Origin: RUG12519 sp045649685
GTDB lineage: Bacteria > Bacillota > Clostridia > Oscillospirales > Ruminococcaceae
Assembly (NCBI GenBank): GCA_045649685.1
Contig: JAZRQJ010000007.1
Coordinates: forward strand, 186,001-250,000
Reading direction: 5' to 3'
Length of the DNA: 64,000 nt
In this document: positions 18,094 to 26,696 of the stretch, piece by piece
How positions within the stretch are numbered: the first letter of the stretch is position 1
Layout of the letters: each line of letters starts with the position of its first letter
Notes under the pieces: generated by a model
Database searches by the model: none
Told to the model about the DNA's origin: nothing
Seen by the model: only the letters and a program-made list of their open reading frames with translations
Made by a program: the position numbers and the translations under genes

Positions 18094-18128
18094 AGACAAT
18101 AGCATAAATATGCTATTGTCTTTTTTTA
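18094..18128 (+). terminator. Strong terminator after second surface-protein gene
   Basis: A perfect 13-base-pair stem (18094-18106 with 18109-18121), two-base loop, followed by a T tract. Confidence 0.88.
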
Positions 18129-18189
18129 TTGGTTTGTAGGAATTAGCGATTCTAATGAAGAATATATGAAAAAATTGTTGAAAATTGTG

Positions 18190-18218
18190 TTGACAAAAAT
18201 GTGTGGGATGATTATTAT
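18190..18218 (+). promoter_or_regulatory. Promoter of third exported-protein gene
   Basis: TTGACA at 18190-18195 and TATTAT at 18213-18218, spacing 17 bases. Confidence 0.55.
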
Positions 18219-18285
18219 TTAAATACAACACGTTTTGTGGCTTGTTGATTTTGCCTTAATTTAAAATTGTGAAGGAGATGGTTAT

Positions 18286-19458
18286 ATGAAGAAAAAATTA
18301 AACAAAACGATTAGTTTAGCAGTGATGTTTGTGATGCTTTTTACTTTATTTGTGCCCTCATTAGTTAGTGCATTAAACTATAGCTTAGGTGAAGAAATTG
18401 CTAATCCTAATGCTTCCAAAAATGAATTATATCAATATAATGTAAATCCTAACGAAGTGACATTGTATATTGGTAATATATCAATAAACCATGGGTGCAA
18501 ACATGAAAGATATTTATATACTGACAAAGAGGTTAATGAGCAAACTTTAAATAAAATTAGAGATATATTAACTATTGATTATAAAAAATTACTTCCAAAT
18601 CAACCAGGACAAATTTTAGTTAATAATTTTGGTGCGGATATGGCTATTGGTAATTGGGAAAATGCTTATGATATTGCAGTTCAGCGTTATGGAGGAGTTA
18701 AAGTAGAAAAAAAAGAATATGGTGATAAGTCATTATACTATAAAGCAACTCTAAATAAATTACGTAGAGAAAATAGGCAAGAATGTGAACAGGAAAAACA
18801 AAACAAATTAGAAATATTAGGGGATAAAAAAGAGAAAAAAGATGTTTTTAAACATTTTATATTTAATGGAAATGTTGATTTGAATGATAATGATAGCTTT
18901 ATGGTAGATACTTTAACGGAAAGTAAATCAAAGAATTGGATTTTAAATAATAGCAAAAAAACTTTAAATGAGAAATTGAATTATAAAAATGTTAATCATA
19001 CTGTAAAAGTTTTCGATGTAGATAGAACTATAGTAAGAGTAGTGTCTACCTCTGCAACTGTAAAATTACCAAATAGGATGCCTGAAATTAATATATCTAT
19101 AGCCCGTCCAGTTGTAGGAAAAGAAATTAATTTGACTATTAATGATGATGAAAATCCTGATGGACGTCCAATTGTCAAAATGAACACTAAAGGAATTAGT
19201 GGAAATTATGATTCTATGTGGCTTAAGAAAGAACATTCTAGCAATTTATGGGACATTGATAACAATTCTGCATTCATAGGAAAGTTTGAAGAAAACAAAG
19301 AATACGAAGCTTTGGTGTGTATTAATATTAATAGCGATTACGCATATAACTTGACCGATAGGGTAAATGTTTTAATAAACGGAAAACCACCAACAGACTG
19401 TGTTTTTATGGGTAATAAAATATTATTGGCTGTGGCAAAAGTTGAATCACAGAAATAA
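18286..19458 (+). CDS. Secreted protein of the sortase locus, no anchor motif
   Basis: A 390-residue protein starting at ATG after GAAGGAGAT. The signal peptide (MKKKLNKTISLAVMFVMLF then TLFVPSLVSA) closely resembles that of the protein at 15871, indicating a paralogous origin of the N-terminus. The mature part is rich in Asn, Lys and Asp with no NPKTG motif, C-terminal helix or recognised domain. The C-terminal 130 residues have a beta-rich pattern that could be an Ig-like fold. It ends before a hairpin and is followed by the sortase gene. Function not recognised. Confidence 0.7.
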   Translation: MKKKLNKTISLAVMFVMLFTLFVPSLVSALNYSLGEEIANPNASKNELYQYNVNPNEVTLYIGNISINHGCKHERYLYTDKEVNEQTLNKIRDILTIDYKKLLPNQPGQILVNNFGADMAIGNWENAYDIAVQRYGGVKVEKKEYGDKSLYYKATLNKLRRENRQECEQEKQNKLEILGDKKEKKDVFKHFIFNGNVDLNDNDSFMVDTLTESKSKNWILNNSKKTLNEKLNYKNVNHTVKVFDVDRTIVRVVSTSATVKLPNRMPEINISIARPVVGKEINLTINDDENPDGRPIVKMNTKGISGNYDSMWLKKEHSSNLWDIDNNSAFIGKFEENKEYEALVCININSDYAYNLTDRVNVLINGKPPTDCVFMGNKILLAVAKVESQK

Positions 19459-19500
19459 TTGATGTATACTGTATTTATTACGAACTTATTTTAGATAATT

Positions 19501-19537
19501 AGTGATAACTAAAAACATATGTTTTTTAGTTATCACT
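19501..19537 (+). terminator. Hairpin between secreted protein and sortase genes
   Basis: Inverted repeat with arms AGTGATAACTAAAAA and its complement at about 19521-19537. The T run is inside the right arm rather than after it, so it may be a partial terminator. Confidence 0.55.
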
Positions 19538-19609
19538 TGATTTGTTTAGATATGTGTTAAAGATTTATATTGTATATAAATTAAGTAATGATAGAGAGAA
19601 GAGATAGCG

Positions 19610-20356
19610 ATGAATACGTTAAAAAAATGTGTCATGCTGATTATCACATTTACATTTGTATCAATATTTATTTTTTCAGCAATTCAAATAATAACTTATA
19701 TTAATGATAGTAATGAAAATGCACAAATAGCAGATGAAATATCTGAAAATATTCAAGAGGATATTAATGAAGAGTCTGAAAATAATATAAAGTATGACGA
19801 TAAAGTGAGTGTTGATTTTGCTTCTCTAAAGGCAATGAATTCAGATACAGTAGGGTATTTAAAAGTAAATGGAATTAATATAGCGAGTGCTGTGGTTCAA
19901 GCACAAGATAATGATTATTATTTATTTCATAATTTTAACAAGAAATATAATAAAGCGGGATGGATATTTGCAGATTTTAGAAACCGATTGGATGGCACTG
20001 ACAATAATATAATTATATATGGGCATAATATGAAAAATGGACATATGTTTTCAAATCTTAAGAATATTCTAACTAAAGAATGGCAGGAAGTTGAAGAAAA
20101 TATGTATGTTACTTTTGTTACTGAACGTGAACATTCAATTTATAAGGTATTTTCGGTATATCAAATAGAAGTTGAAAATTACTATATTACAACCAATTTT
20201 AGTGATGGAAGTTTTAGGCACTTTGTTAATAAAATGAAATCTAGGAGTATCAAAGATTTTAATGTGAATGTTGAAAATAAAAATCAAATACTAACGCTTT
20301 CTACTTGCGCTGATGATAATAATTATAGGGTTGTTTTACATGCTGTAAAATGTTAA
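19610..20356 (+). CDS. srtB: Class B sortase
   Basis: A 248-residue membrane-anchored transpeptidase. An N-terminal signal anchor (about 8-30) is followed by an acidic linker and the sortase barrel. Catalytic His139 lies in IIIYGHNMKNGHMF, nucleophile Cys233 in TLSTC and Arg240 in NYRVVLH; the long insertion between the His and Cys strands and the LSTC-x6-R spacing fit class B. Class B enzymes of clostridia recognise S/N/P-PKTG-type motifs, matching the NPKTGD signals of the two proteins encoded upstream. It is likely dedicated to this locus. Confidence 0.92.
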   Translation: MNTLKKCVMLIITFTFVSIFIFSAIQIITYINDSNENAQIADEISENIQEDINEESENNIKYDDKVSVDFASLKAMNSDTVGYLKVNGINIASAVVQAQDNDYYLFHNFNKKYNKAGWIFADFRNRLDGTDNNIIIYGHNMKNGHMFSNLKNILTKEWQEVEENMYVTFVTEREHSIYKVFSVYQIEVENYYITTNFSDGSFRHFVNKMKSRSIKDFNVNVENKNQILTLSTCADDNNYRVVLHAVKC

Positions 20357-20370
20357 ATTTTTAACTGTAT

Positions 20371-20398
20371 TTGCAAAAAAATATATATATGTTATAAT
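20371..20398 (+). promoter_or_regulatory. Promoter of rpsO
   Basis: TTGCAA at 20371-20376 and a perfect TATAAT at 20393-20398, spacing 16 bases. The leader that follows (about 20405-20493) includes GGGTTCAGCC and a GGGGG run, and may hold an autogenous S15-binding structure; no such structure could be confirmed by eye. Confidence 0.55.
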
Positions 20399-20493
20399 AT
20401 AGTATATCCTGTTCTGGGTTCAGCCGTTAACACTTTGCCTTAGGGGGTTTACTTGGAATTTAGGAATTTTATTAAATTAAGGTGGTTTTTACT

Positions 20494-20757
20494 ATGTTAA
20501 AAGATGAAAAGACAAAAATAATTAAAGAATTTTCTAGAAGTGAGAATGATACTGGGTCAGTTGAAGTTCAGGTTGCTTTGTTAACTACTAGAATAAATTC
20601 ATTGAATGAGCACTTGAAAATTCATAAAAAAGATAAAAGCTCTTATCGTGGATTGTTAAAGATGGTTGGTAAAAGAAGAAGTTTGCTTAAATATCTTAAA
20701 GGTATTGATGTTGAAAGATATCGTGGTTTGATTGCTAAGTTAGGACTTCGTAAGTAA
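20494..20757 (+). CDS. rpsO: 30S ribosomal protein S15
   Basis: An 87-residue protein of normal S15 length. Typical motifs are GSVEVQVALLTTRINSLNEHLKIHKKDKSSYRGL and the GKRRSLLKYLK segment that contacts 16S rRNA helix 22. ATG at 20494 follows AAGGTGG; a GTG four codons upstream is within the ribosome site and rejected. Monocistronic with a strong terminator; in most Firmicutes pnp follows, but here pnp lies at 61338. Confidence 0.98.
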   Translation: MLKDEKTKIIKEFSRSENDTGSVEVQVALLTTRINSLNEHLKIHKKDKSSYRGLLKMVGKRRSLLKYLKGIDVERYRGLIAKLGLRK

Positions 20758-20809
20758 TAAAAATGCTGTAACGGTTTCTTTAGAAGAAATTGGTTACAGC
20801 ATTTTTATT
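20756..20809. terminator. Bidirectional terminator after rpsO
   Basis: A perfect 17-base-pair stem with arms 20756-20772 and 20793-20809 and A/T tracts on both sides. It also ends the convergent YoaK-like gene. Confidence 0.9.
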
Positions 20810-20813
20810 TTTG

Positions 20814-21476
20814 TTAATCATTAGAATTTATTAGAGCAAATGCAATTAATAACAAGGTGGAGCATACCCATAGGGTGTGTTCGCCAATTGATTGAGTGAG
20901 TAAGATTCCTATCAATGCACCAGCGAAAAATGATGATATTATCATAAGATATCTTAAGCAAATAATACCGGCTTTTTTATCTTTTTTAAAAATAAAGTTG
21001 GCTAGGTTTGTTGATGCACTACGTAAATTTCCTGTACACATAGTAGTTGCATATGGACTACCTTTTAAACTTTTAAAACCGCTTGCTTGTAATGAACATA
21101 CAAAAGATATAAATATAATTACAAGATTATTATAGCAATCCTTAGGAATAAACCCTATAAGAAATAAAAACAGGATTTCTATTAAAAGTATCATATGAAC
21201 CCATTTGAAATTTGACTTGGGTGGTAAAAAATTTTTTATCAATTCAGTTAAAGCGGCACCGATAGCAAACGCTACCATAGGCAGAATAAACTGTAATGTT
21301 TTTCCAAAATTATCATTTAAAATAGAAAGAGCTAAGAAAACAATGTTTCCTGTTTGAGTATTTGCAAAAACTCTATCTCTAAATATAAACGTGTGGGAAT
21401 CTAACATTCCACCTACTGCGCTTAAGATTAATCCTATTTTTACAGAATCATGAGAAGTATATATTTTTTTATTCAT
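20814..21476 (-). CDS. YoaK/DUF1275 family membrane protein
   Basis: A 220-residue protein with six hydrophobic segments. The N-terminal signature GGMLDSHTFIFRDRVFANTQTGNIVFLA and the later GNLRSA match DUF1275 (YoaK), a family of inner-membrane proteins without an agreed function. It stands alone, ending at the rpsO terminator. Confidence 0.85.
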   Translation of the reverse strand: MNKKIYTSHDSVKIGLILSAVGGMLDSHTFIFRDRVFANTQTGNIVFLALSILNDNFGKTLQFILPMVAFAIGAALTELIKNFLPPKSNFKWVHMILLIEILFLFLIGFIPKDCYNNLVIIFISFVCSLQASGFKSLKGSPYATTMCTGNLRSASTNLANFIFKKDKKAGIICLRYLMIISSFFAGALIGILLTQSIGEHTLWVCSTLLLIAFALINSND

Positions 21477-21556
21477 AGTTCTTCAGTACCTAAATATAAT
21501 TATAATTTTCTTATAATTCTATCATACATATATTCATTTTTCAATTAAAATTCAAT

Positions 21557-21586
21557 AAAGTTGCATGTTTTGATACAACTTTTTTT
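21557..21586 (+). terminator. Orphan terminator-like hairpin
   Basis: AAAGTTG (21557-21563) pairs with CAACTTT (21576-21582) and is followed by T residues. No rightward gene ends just before it, so it may be the leader attenuator of, or a relic ahead of, the small genes downstream. Confidence 0.4.
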
Positions 21587-21618
21587 CTTTATTGCCTATT
21601 ATTGGGAGGGTAATATCT

Positions 21619-21696
21619 ATGATAATAAAGCTTTTTAAAAGAACTTATGAAAAATTTTTAAGTAATATATTTGTTTATAGAATAAATTGCATATGA
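21619..21696 (+). CDS. Possible 25-residue peptide
   Basis: An ATG preceded by GGGAGGG at good spacing opens a 25-codon frame (MIIKLFKRTYEKFL then SNIFVYRINCI) that is basic and amphipathic. Its stop codon lies just ahead of the ribosome site of the phage-like gene at 21704, so the two would be coupled. It could be a leader or phage-lysis-region peptide, or chance. Confidence 0.3.
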   Translation: MIIKLFKRTYEKFLSNIFVYRINCI

Positions 21697-21703
21697 AAGG
21701 ACG

Positions 21704-22018
21704 ATGTTTTTTTTGAATGACTATATACAGCAATTAGGGGTGTGGGCATCATCTGCTCTAATATCTTTTTTGTTGGGATTGTTTTGGAATAATTATTTAA
21801 GAGAAAAAAATATTGAAAAAAATTTTAAATTGGGAGTTTTGGCATTATTAAGATCTGAAATAATAAAAGAACATGCTAAATGTAAAGAAAGCGGTTTTTG
21901 TTCGGTATATTCTGTTAATTTGGTGAATGATGTTTATGAAAGTTATCATCAGTTAGGAGGAAATGGTTTGGCAACTAAGTTGGTTAAAGAAATCAGGGAT
22001 TTGCCAACAAAAATGTAA
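21704..22018 (+). CDS. Small phage-derived membrane protein
   Basis: A 104-residue protein with an N-terminal hydrophobic segment (about 10-26) and a soluble tail reading LLRSEIIKEHAKCKESGFCSVY and YHQLGGNG. From memory this pattern (LLRDRIIQ ... YCPIYA ... YHALGGNG) is that of small proteins encoded in Firmicute prophages near the lysis genes. No other phage gene is nearby, so it is probably a domesticated or leftover gene. ATG at 21704 is only three bases from AAAGG; a TTG at 21713 is an alternative start. Function unknown. Confidence 0.6.
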   Translation: MFFLNDYIQQLGVWASSALISFLLGLFWNNYLREKNIEKNFKLGVLALLRSEIIKEHAKCKESGFCSVYSVNLVNDVYESYHQLGGNGLATKLVKEIRDLPTKM

Positions 22019-22073
22019 AAACAAAAAAGCAATGATTAAAAGATTAAAATAATCATTGCTTTTTTGTTTTTAC
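22015..22073. terminator. Bidirectional terminator overlapping two stop codons
   Basis: A perfect 24-base-pair inverted repeat (arms 22015-22038 and 22050-22073, 11-base loop) contains the stop codon of the phage-like gene in its left arm and that of asnB in its right arm. Confidence 0.92.
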
Positions 22074-23920
22074 ATAATATAAATTTTGTATTTTTTAAGC
22101 CAATAATTAATTTGTAAAATATATGCTAGCATTTGGGGACCAGCCATTAGTTGACCATACCATGGTTTTGTATAGTTGGATGGAGTTTTTATAAATTTTT
22201 TCACCTTTGATCTACTTATAAAATTTAAAATGGGAGAATTATTGTTAGAAATCATGTCCATGGTCATGTTTTTTAGTGCCTTTTCATATGCTGGATTGTA
22301 TGTTTTGGGGTATGGACTTTTCTTTCTATACAATACTTGTTTGGGTAAATATTGTTCACTTGCTTTTCTTAAAAGACCTTTGATAATACCGCCATTGCAT
22401 TTCATATTCCATGGAACGTTCCATATATATTCAATTATTCTGTGGTCAGCAAATGGGACCCTAGCTTCGAGACCGCTGTACATGCTGGTTCTATCCAAAC
22501 GATCTAATAAATTTTGCATAAACCATTTTAGATTTAAATATGCCATTTCTCTGCGACGTGATTCTTGAGAGGATTCACCATGTAGTTTGGGTGTTGATGA
22601 TATTGTTGATTCGTATGCTGATTGAATATATTCATCTAGAGGAAGGTTTTTAATTGTTTGATCTGATAGTAAAATTTTTCTGTGTGAAATGTCCATAGAC
22701 CAAGGAAATGTTGTAGCATTGAACATTTCTTGATTGTAGAACCATGGATATCCTCCAAAAATTTCATCTGCGCATTCTCCTGTTAAAGCAACTTTGTTTT
22801 TTAAAGCAACTTTGGAACAAAAATATAGGAGTGAAGATTCAACATCTGCCATACATGGTAAATCTCTTGACTCTACGGCGTTAAAAAGATTGGAAACAAG
22901 ATCATTGGTGTTGCATTCTAGGTATGTGTGATTAGTATTTGAATGATTTACCATTATGTCTACCCATGGACGATCTTGAGAAGGTTGAAAGTTATTAGAT
23001 TTAAAAAATATATCGTTATCTTTAAAATCAAAAGAAAATGTATTTAGTTGAGTGCCGACAGCGTTTAATTCTTTAGCACATATTGCAGTCACTATGCTGC
23101 TGTCTACGCCACCCGACAAAAAGGTACATATGGGAATATCTGAAATCATTTGTCTTTTAATACTATCATGTATTAAAAAAGAGGTTTTTTCTACAGTTTC
23201 TTCAAATGTGTCAGTGTGGTGTTTGCTTTTGAGTTTCCAATATTCTGTTTGATAAAATTCAGATTTTGACATTTTTATAAAGTGGCCCGGAAGAACTTCA
23301 AATATATTTTTAAAAACACCATTTCCACATGTCTTAGCAGGGCCTAGTCCAAATATCTCACATAATCCTTTGTAATCTAATTTGGCTTCAACTTTAGGGT
23401 GTTGAAGAAGTCCTTTTATTTCTGATGAAAATATTAAACTTTTTTCTTGGATTGTATAAAAAAGAGGCTTGATTCCTATGTGATCTCTATATAAAAAAAT
23501 TGTTTTATTGTTTTCATCCCAAATTGCATAGGCAAAGATTCCGTTTAATTTTTTGACAAAATCCTGTCCATAAATTAAATGTCCAAATAAAATAATTTCT
23601 GTATCTGAGGTGGTTGAAAAAATGGCATCATTTTTCTTTAGATCGTCTCTTAGCTCTTGTGAATTGTATATTTCTCCATTGTAGACTATAGTGTATTTTT
23701 TATTGTTAAAACATCTAGTCATTGGTTGAGAGCCGTTTTTTAAATCTATAATTGATAGTCTTGCATGTGCAAAAGCACATTCATTTGTGATAAAAGTATT
23801 TTGTTCATCGGGACCTCTATGTTTTTGTATATTATTCATATTGTCTAGAATATGCTTCCATTTTTGTTCGTTTTCTAGGTAATTGATATTAGGATTGCAA
23901 AATCCTGCTATTCCACACAT
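22070..23920 (-). CDS. asnB: Asparagine synthase (glutamine-hydrolysing)
   Basis: A 616-residue enzyme that makes asparagine from aspartate, ATP and glutamine. The N-terminal class II amidotransferase begins with catalytic Cys2 (MCGIAGF), and the synthetase domain carries the pyrophosphate loop FLSGGVDSS and GECADEIFGGYPW. It is third in the operon dpaA-dpaB-asnB, 15 bases after dpaB. That placement suggests a sporulation role like AsnO of Bacillus subtilis, which is inference. Confidence 0.95.
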   Translation of the reverse strand: MCGIAGFCNPNINYLENEQKWKHILDNMNNIQKHRGPDEQNTFITNECAFAHARLSIIDLKNGSQPMTRCFNNKKYTIVYNGEIYNSQELRDDLKKNDAIFSTTSDTEIILFGHLIYGQDFVKKLNGIFAYAIWDENNKTIFLYRDHIGIKPLFYTIQEKSLIFSSEIKGLLQHPKVEAKLDYKGLCEIFGLGPAKTCGNGVFKNIFEVLPGHFIKMSKSEFYQTEYWKLKSKHHTDTFEETVEKTSFLIHDSIKRQMISDIPICTFLSGGVDSSIVTAICAKELNAVGTQLNTFSFDFKDNDIFFKSNNFQPSQDRPWVDIMVNHSNTNHTYLECNTNDLVSNLFNAVESRDLPCMADVESSLLYFCSKVALKNKVALTGECADEIFGGYPWFYNQEMFNATTFPWSMDISHRKILLSDQTIKNLPLDEYIQSAYESTISSTPKLHGESSQESRRREMAYLNLKWFMQNLLDRLDRTSMYSGLEARVPFADHRIIEYIWNVPWNMKCNGGIIKGLLRKASEQYLPKQVLYRKKSPYPKTYNPAYEKALKNMTMDMISNNNSPILNFISRSKVKKFIKTPSNYTKPWYGQLMAGPQMLAYILQINYWLKKYKIYIM

Positions 23921-23935
23921 TAATTTTACACCTCT

Positions 23936-24514
23936 TTATTTTATGATAGGTTGTATTTGTTTATGATTTAAAGCATTTTCGATTGAGGGAATTAGAAGAT
24001 TTAAATGAGCGGTCATAGAATTTGGCTTGTTTTTTGGGTCATCTTGGCCAAATGGAATAAAATATATATTTTTTGAATTTAGAAGTAAACCTATATTTTT
24101 CATGCTCAATCCTAATGCATCGTTAGTTGAAATAGCGAGTAAGAGTGGCTTTTGATTTCTAAGATGAGCTTTGGCAGCCATGAGAGTTGGAGTATCGGTT
24201 ATTGCGTTTGCTAACTTAGCTATAGTGTTTCCAGTGCATGGCATTATTACTAAAATATCTAATGAGTTTTTAGGCCCAATAGGTTCAGAATCTTCGATTG
24301 TTAAAATAGGTTTATTTTTTGTTATTTTTTCTGCTTTTTTTATAAAATCATTTGCTTCTCCAAAGCGACTATTTATTTTTTGGGAGTTAAATGAAAATAT
24401 TGTTTGAATTTCGGCACCTGTATCTGCTATTTTGCTTAGTTCATTAAAAGCTTTGTTCAATGTGCAAAACGATCCAGTAAAGGCAATGCCAATTTTTTTG
24501 CCTGTTAAAGACAT
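23936..24514 (-). CDS. dpaB: Dipicolinate synthase subunit B
   Basis: A 192-residue flavoprotein-like subunit of SpoVFB type, with GKKIGIAFTGSFCTLNKAF at the N-terminus, MPCTGNTIAKLANAITDTPTLMAAKAHLRN in the middle and a C-terminal DDPKNKPNSM motif. With DpaA it oxidises dihydrodipicolinate to dipicolinic acid in the mother cell, the main solute of the spore core. It starts one base from the dpaA stop codon, so the two are coupled. Confidence 0.95.
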   Translation of the reverse strand: MSLTGKKIGIAFTGSFCTLNKAFNELSKIADTGAEIQTIFSFNSQKINSRFGEANDFIKKAEKITKNKPILTIEDSEPIGPKNSLDILVIMPCTGNTIAKLANAITDTPTLMAAKAHLRNQKPLLLAISTNDALGLSMKNIGLLLNSKNIYFIPFGQDDPKNKPNSMTAHLNLLIPSIENALNHKQIQPIIK

Positions 24515-24515
24515 A

Positions 24516-25394
24516 CTAACACTCCTTTTTATATTTTTTAGTTTTCTTTAGTGCTTTTAGGGTTATATTCGTTAAAGCTTCTGCGGAAGATTTTGCTTTG
24601 AATTTTCCGGGAATGGCTAGACTAATTTTTGCATTAATTGATTTTTCTTGGCATGCGGCTATATCCGTGCCAATAGGAGTAATATCTAGTATAAATGAAT
24701 CTTTAGACATACTATTTATAATTTCTTTATTTAATATCATTGTTGGAATAGTGTTAAAAATATATTGAAAATTATTTATATTTGTTTTTAATTTGTTGAG
24801 ATTGAAAGATTCATATCCATATGCGTTTGCAAAAGCTCTATCATTTTCATTTCTTGCGCATATTGTCACCGTTTTACATAAATTTTTTAATTTGTGAGCC
24901 ATTAATTTTCCACATTTTCCAAAGCCTAAAACCAAGCAGTTGCTTGAATGCATATTCACTTGATGGTTTAATATTGCTTCGGCAATGGCTGCTTCTGCAG
25001 TTGCTATTGAATTGTAAATAGAAAAGCTGTTGTTTTTCATATAGTCATATATAAATATATTTTTTTCACTTGAAAATTTTACAAATTCTTTTGGTATACA
25101 TCCAGCAAAAAAATTTTGACTGGAATTTAAATTATTTTGCAATTCTAGTATGGATAAATTGCAATTTTTCAATTTATTTGTAATTGATTTACCATCTCTT
25201 GTTAATGGAATTGGACATATGATATTTTTTGAAGCTATAACTGCATCTTTTATAGAAGTTGTTTGTTTGATTTTTTGTTCATTAATTTTAGATGTAGTTT
25301 TGTATGTTATAACACTAAAGTTCATATCACTTAAATTGTTAGCCATGTATGATAGTCTATCATCTCCACCAATTATTGAAAAATCAAATAACAA
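24516..25394 (-). CDS. dpaA: Dipicolinate synthase subunit A
   Basis: A 292-residue dehydrogenase subunit of SpoVFA type. It begins with IIGGDDRLSYMAN, has a second Rossmann motif (VLGFGKCGKLMAHKL) and ends with a PGKFKAKSSAEALTN segment typical of the family. I choose the TTG at 25394, five bases after GAGGTGG, rather than a far upstream ATG at 25475 that has no site and runs back into the fabV terminator region; this gives the usual family length. First gene of dpaA-dpaB-asnB. Confidence 0.93.
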   Translation of the reverse strand: MLFDFSIIGGDDRLSYMANNLSDMNFSVITYKTTSKINEQKIKQTTSIKDAVIASKNIICPIPLTRDGKSITNKLKNCNLSILELQNNLNSSQNFFAGCIPKEFVKFSSEKNIFIYDYMKNNSFSIYNSIATAEAAIAEAILNHQVNMHSSNCLVLGFGKCGKLMAHKLKNLCKTVTICARNENDRAFANAYGYESFNLNKLKTNINNFQYIFNTIPTMILNKEIINSMSKDSFILDITPIGTDIAACQEKSINAKISLAIPGKFKAKSSAEALTNITLKALKKTKKYKKEC

Positions 25395-25425
25395 ACTTAC
25401 CACCTCTAAAAAATCACTCTTAATA

Positions 25426-25454
25426 TAAATATATGTTTTTCCATATTTTATAGT
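25426..25454 (-). promoter_or_regulatory. Candidate sigma-K promoter of dpa operon
   Basis: On the minus strand an AC (25454-25453) lies 17 bases before CATATATTTA (25435-25426), close to the sigma-K pattern AC-N16/17-CATANNNTA. The position 30 bases ahead of the dpaA start codon and the mother-cell role of the operon support it, but the match is short and imperfect. Confidence 0.35.
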
Positions 25455-25462
25455 TACTAAAA

Positions 25463-25506
25463 AAATAAAACGCATACAGTATGTTTATAACACCGTATGC
25501 GTTTTT
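25463..25506 (-). terminator. fabV terminator
   Basis: An 11-base-pair stem (25467-25477 with 25495-25505) is followed on the minus strand by TTTTATTTTTTT. It separates fabV from the dpa operon. Confidence 0.85.
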
Positions 25507-25520
25507 ATAAATACTTTTAA

Positions 25521-26696
25521 TTAATCTATGCTTGGAACATTAACTTGGATGTTGACGTCTTTATCATAGTCTATATTGGGAAAATCAAAACCAAACATTT
25601 TATAGAATTCTTCCCAATATCCATCTATATCTGTTAATTCTTTGATATTGTCATTGTTTATGGTTTTCCAAACGTCTAAAACTTTTTGTTGAATGTCTAT
25701 TTTCATTTCATAATCATCTAGCCTTATGCGGCCTTTCTCGTCAAAATTGAGATTAGACCCGAATTTTTCACCGAAAAGTCTGTACATTTGTTCAATACAA
25801 CCTTCATGTACACCACGCTCTTTCATTACTTTGTAGAGAATAGTAATATATAGTGGCACGATAGGAATAGCAGCGCTGGATTGAGTTACCAAAGCTTTAT
25901 TTACTGAAATATATGCTTTAATTTCGCCCATAGAATTAGTTATTTCATTAGCTGTTTTTAGCAGGTGGTTTTTAGCCATACCAATCGTTCCTTCAGCATA
26001 AATTGGGAATGTGATTTCTGGACCAACATATGAATATGCTACTGTTATAGCATCATCTGCAATGGCATCTGCTTTTTTTAAGGAAGTTATCCAGTTTTTC
26101 CAATCTTCGCCGCCCATAACTTTAATTGTGTTTTCAATTTCTTGTTCGTTTGCACATGGTATTGTTACTTCGCTTAATGTATTGTTATTTAAATTGATTG
26201 TTTTGTTAGTATATTCTTTATCAACTGTTTTTAAAACAGACGATACTTTAGTTGAATCTGGCATAGTTCTTCTAGGAGCAGCTAGACTGTATATAACCAT
26301 ATCGACTTTACCTAGATCAGATTTAATGACATTAATAACTTGATCTTTAATTTCTTGAGAAAACGCATCTCCATTTATTGTTTTGGCATAAAGATTATGA
26401 TTTGTAGCTATCTTTTCAAAAGCAGCTGTGTTATACCAACCAGAAGTAGCCGTTCTTTTGCTAGTTGCGGGATGTTCAAACATAACACCGATGGTTGAAG
26501 CATCTCCTCCGAAAGCACAAGCAATTCTAGATGCTAGGCCATATCCTGTAGAGCAGCCTACGATAAGTATGTTTTTTTTACAATTAAATTTAGGTTTACT
26601 TTGTATAAAACTTATTTGTCTTTTTACATTTTCTGCACATCCTTCTGGGTGAGCTGTTGTACAAATAAATCCGCGAATTTTTGGTTTAACAACCAT
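25521..26696 (-). CDS. fabV: Enoyl-ACP/trans-2-enoyl-CoA reductase, FabV/TER family
   Basis: A 391-residue NADH-dependent enoyl reductase. Family marks are GFICTTAHPEGCAENV at the N-terminus, the nucleotide loop VGCSTGYGLASRIACAFG, VYSLAAPRR, and the catalytic stretch YSYVGPEITFPIYAEGTIGMAK with its Tyr-x8-Lys pair. It performs the last step of the fatty-acid elongation cycle, or crotonyl-CoA reduction in butyrate-type pathways; sequence alone does not decide. Monocistronic, flanked by its own terminator. Confidence 0.95.
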   Translation of the reverse strand: MVVKPKIRGFICTTAHPEGCAENVKRQISFIQSKPKFNCKKNILIVGCSTGYGLASRIACAFGGDASTIGVMFEHPATSKRTATSGWYNTAAFEKIATNHNLYAKTINGDAFSQEIKDQVINVIKSDLGKVDMVIYSLAAPRRTMPDSTKVSSVLKTVDKEYTNKTINLNNNTLSEVTIPCANEQEIENTIKVMGGEDWKNWITSLKKADAIADDAITVAYSYVGPEITFPIYAEGTIGMAKNHLLKTANEITNSMGEIKAYISVNKALVTQSSAAIPIVPLYITILYKVMKERGVHEGCIEQMYRLFGEKFGSNLNFDEKGRIRLDDYEMKIDIQQKVLDVWKTINNDNIKELTDIDGYWEEFYKMFGFDFPNIDYDKDVNIQVNVPSID

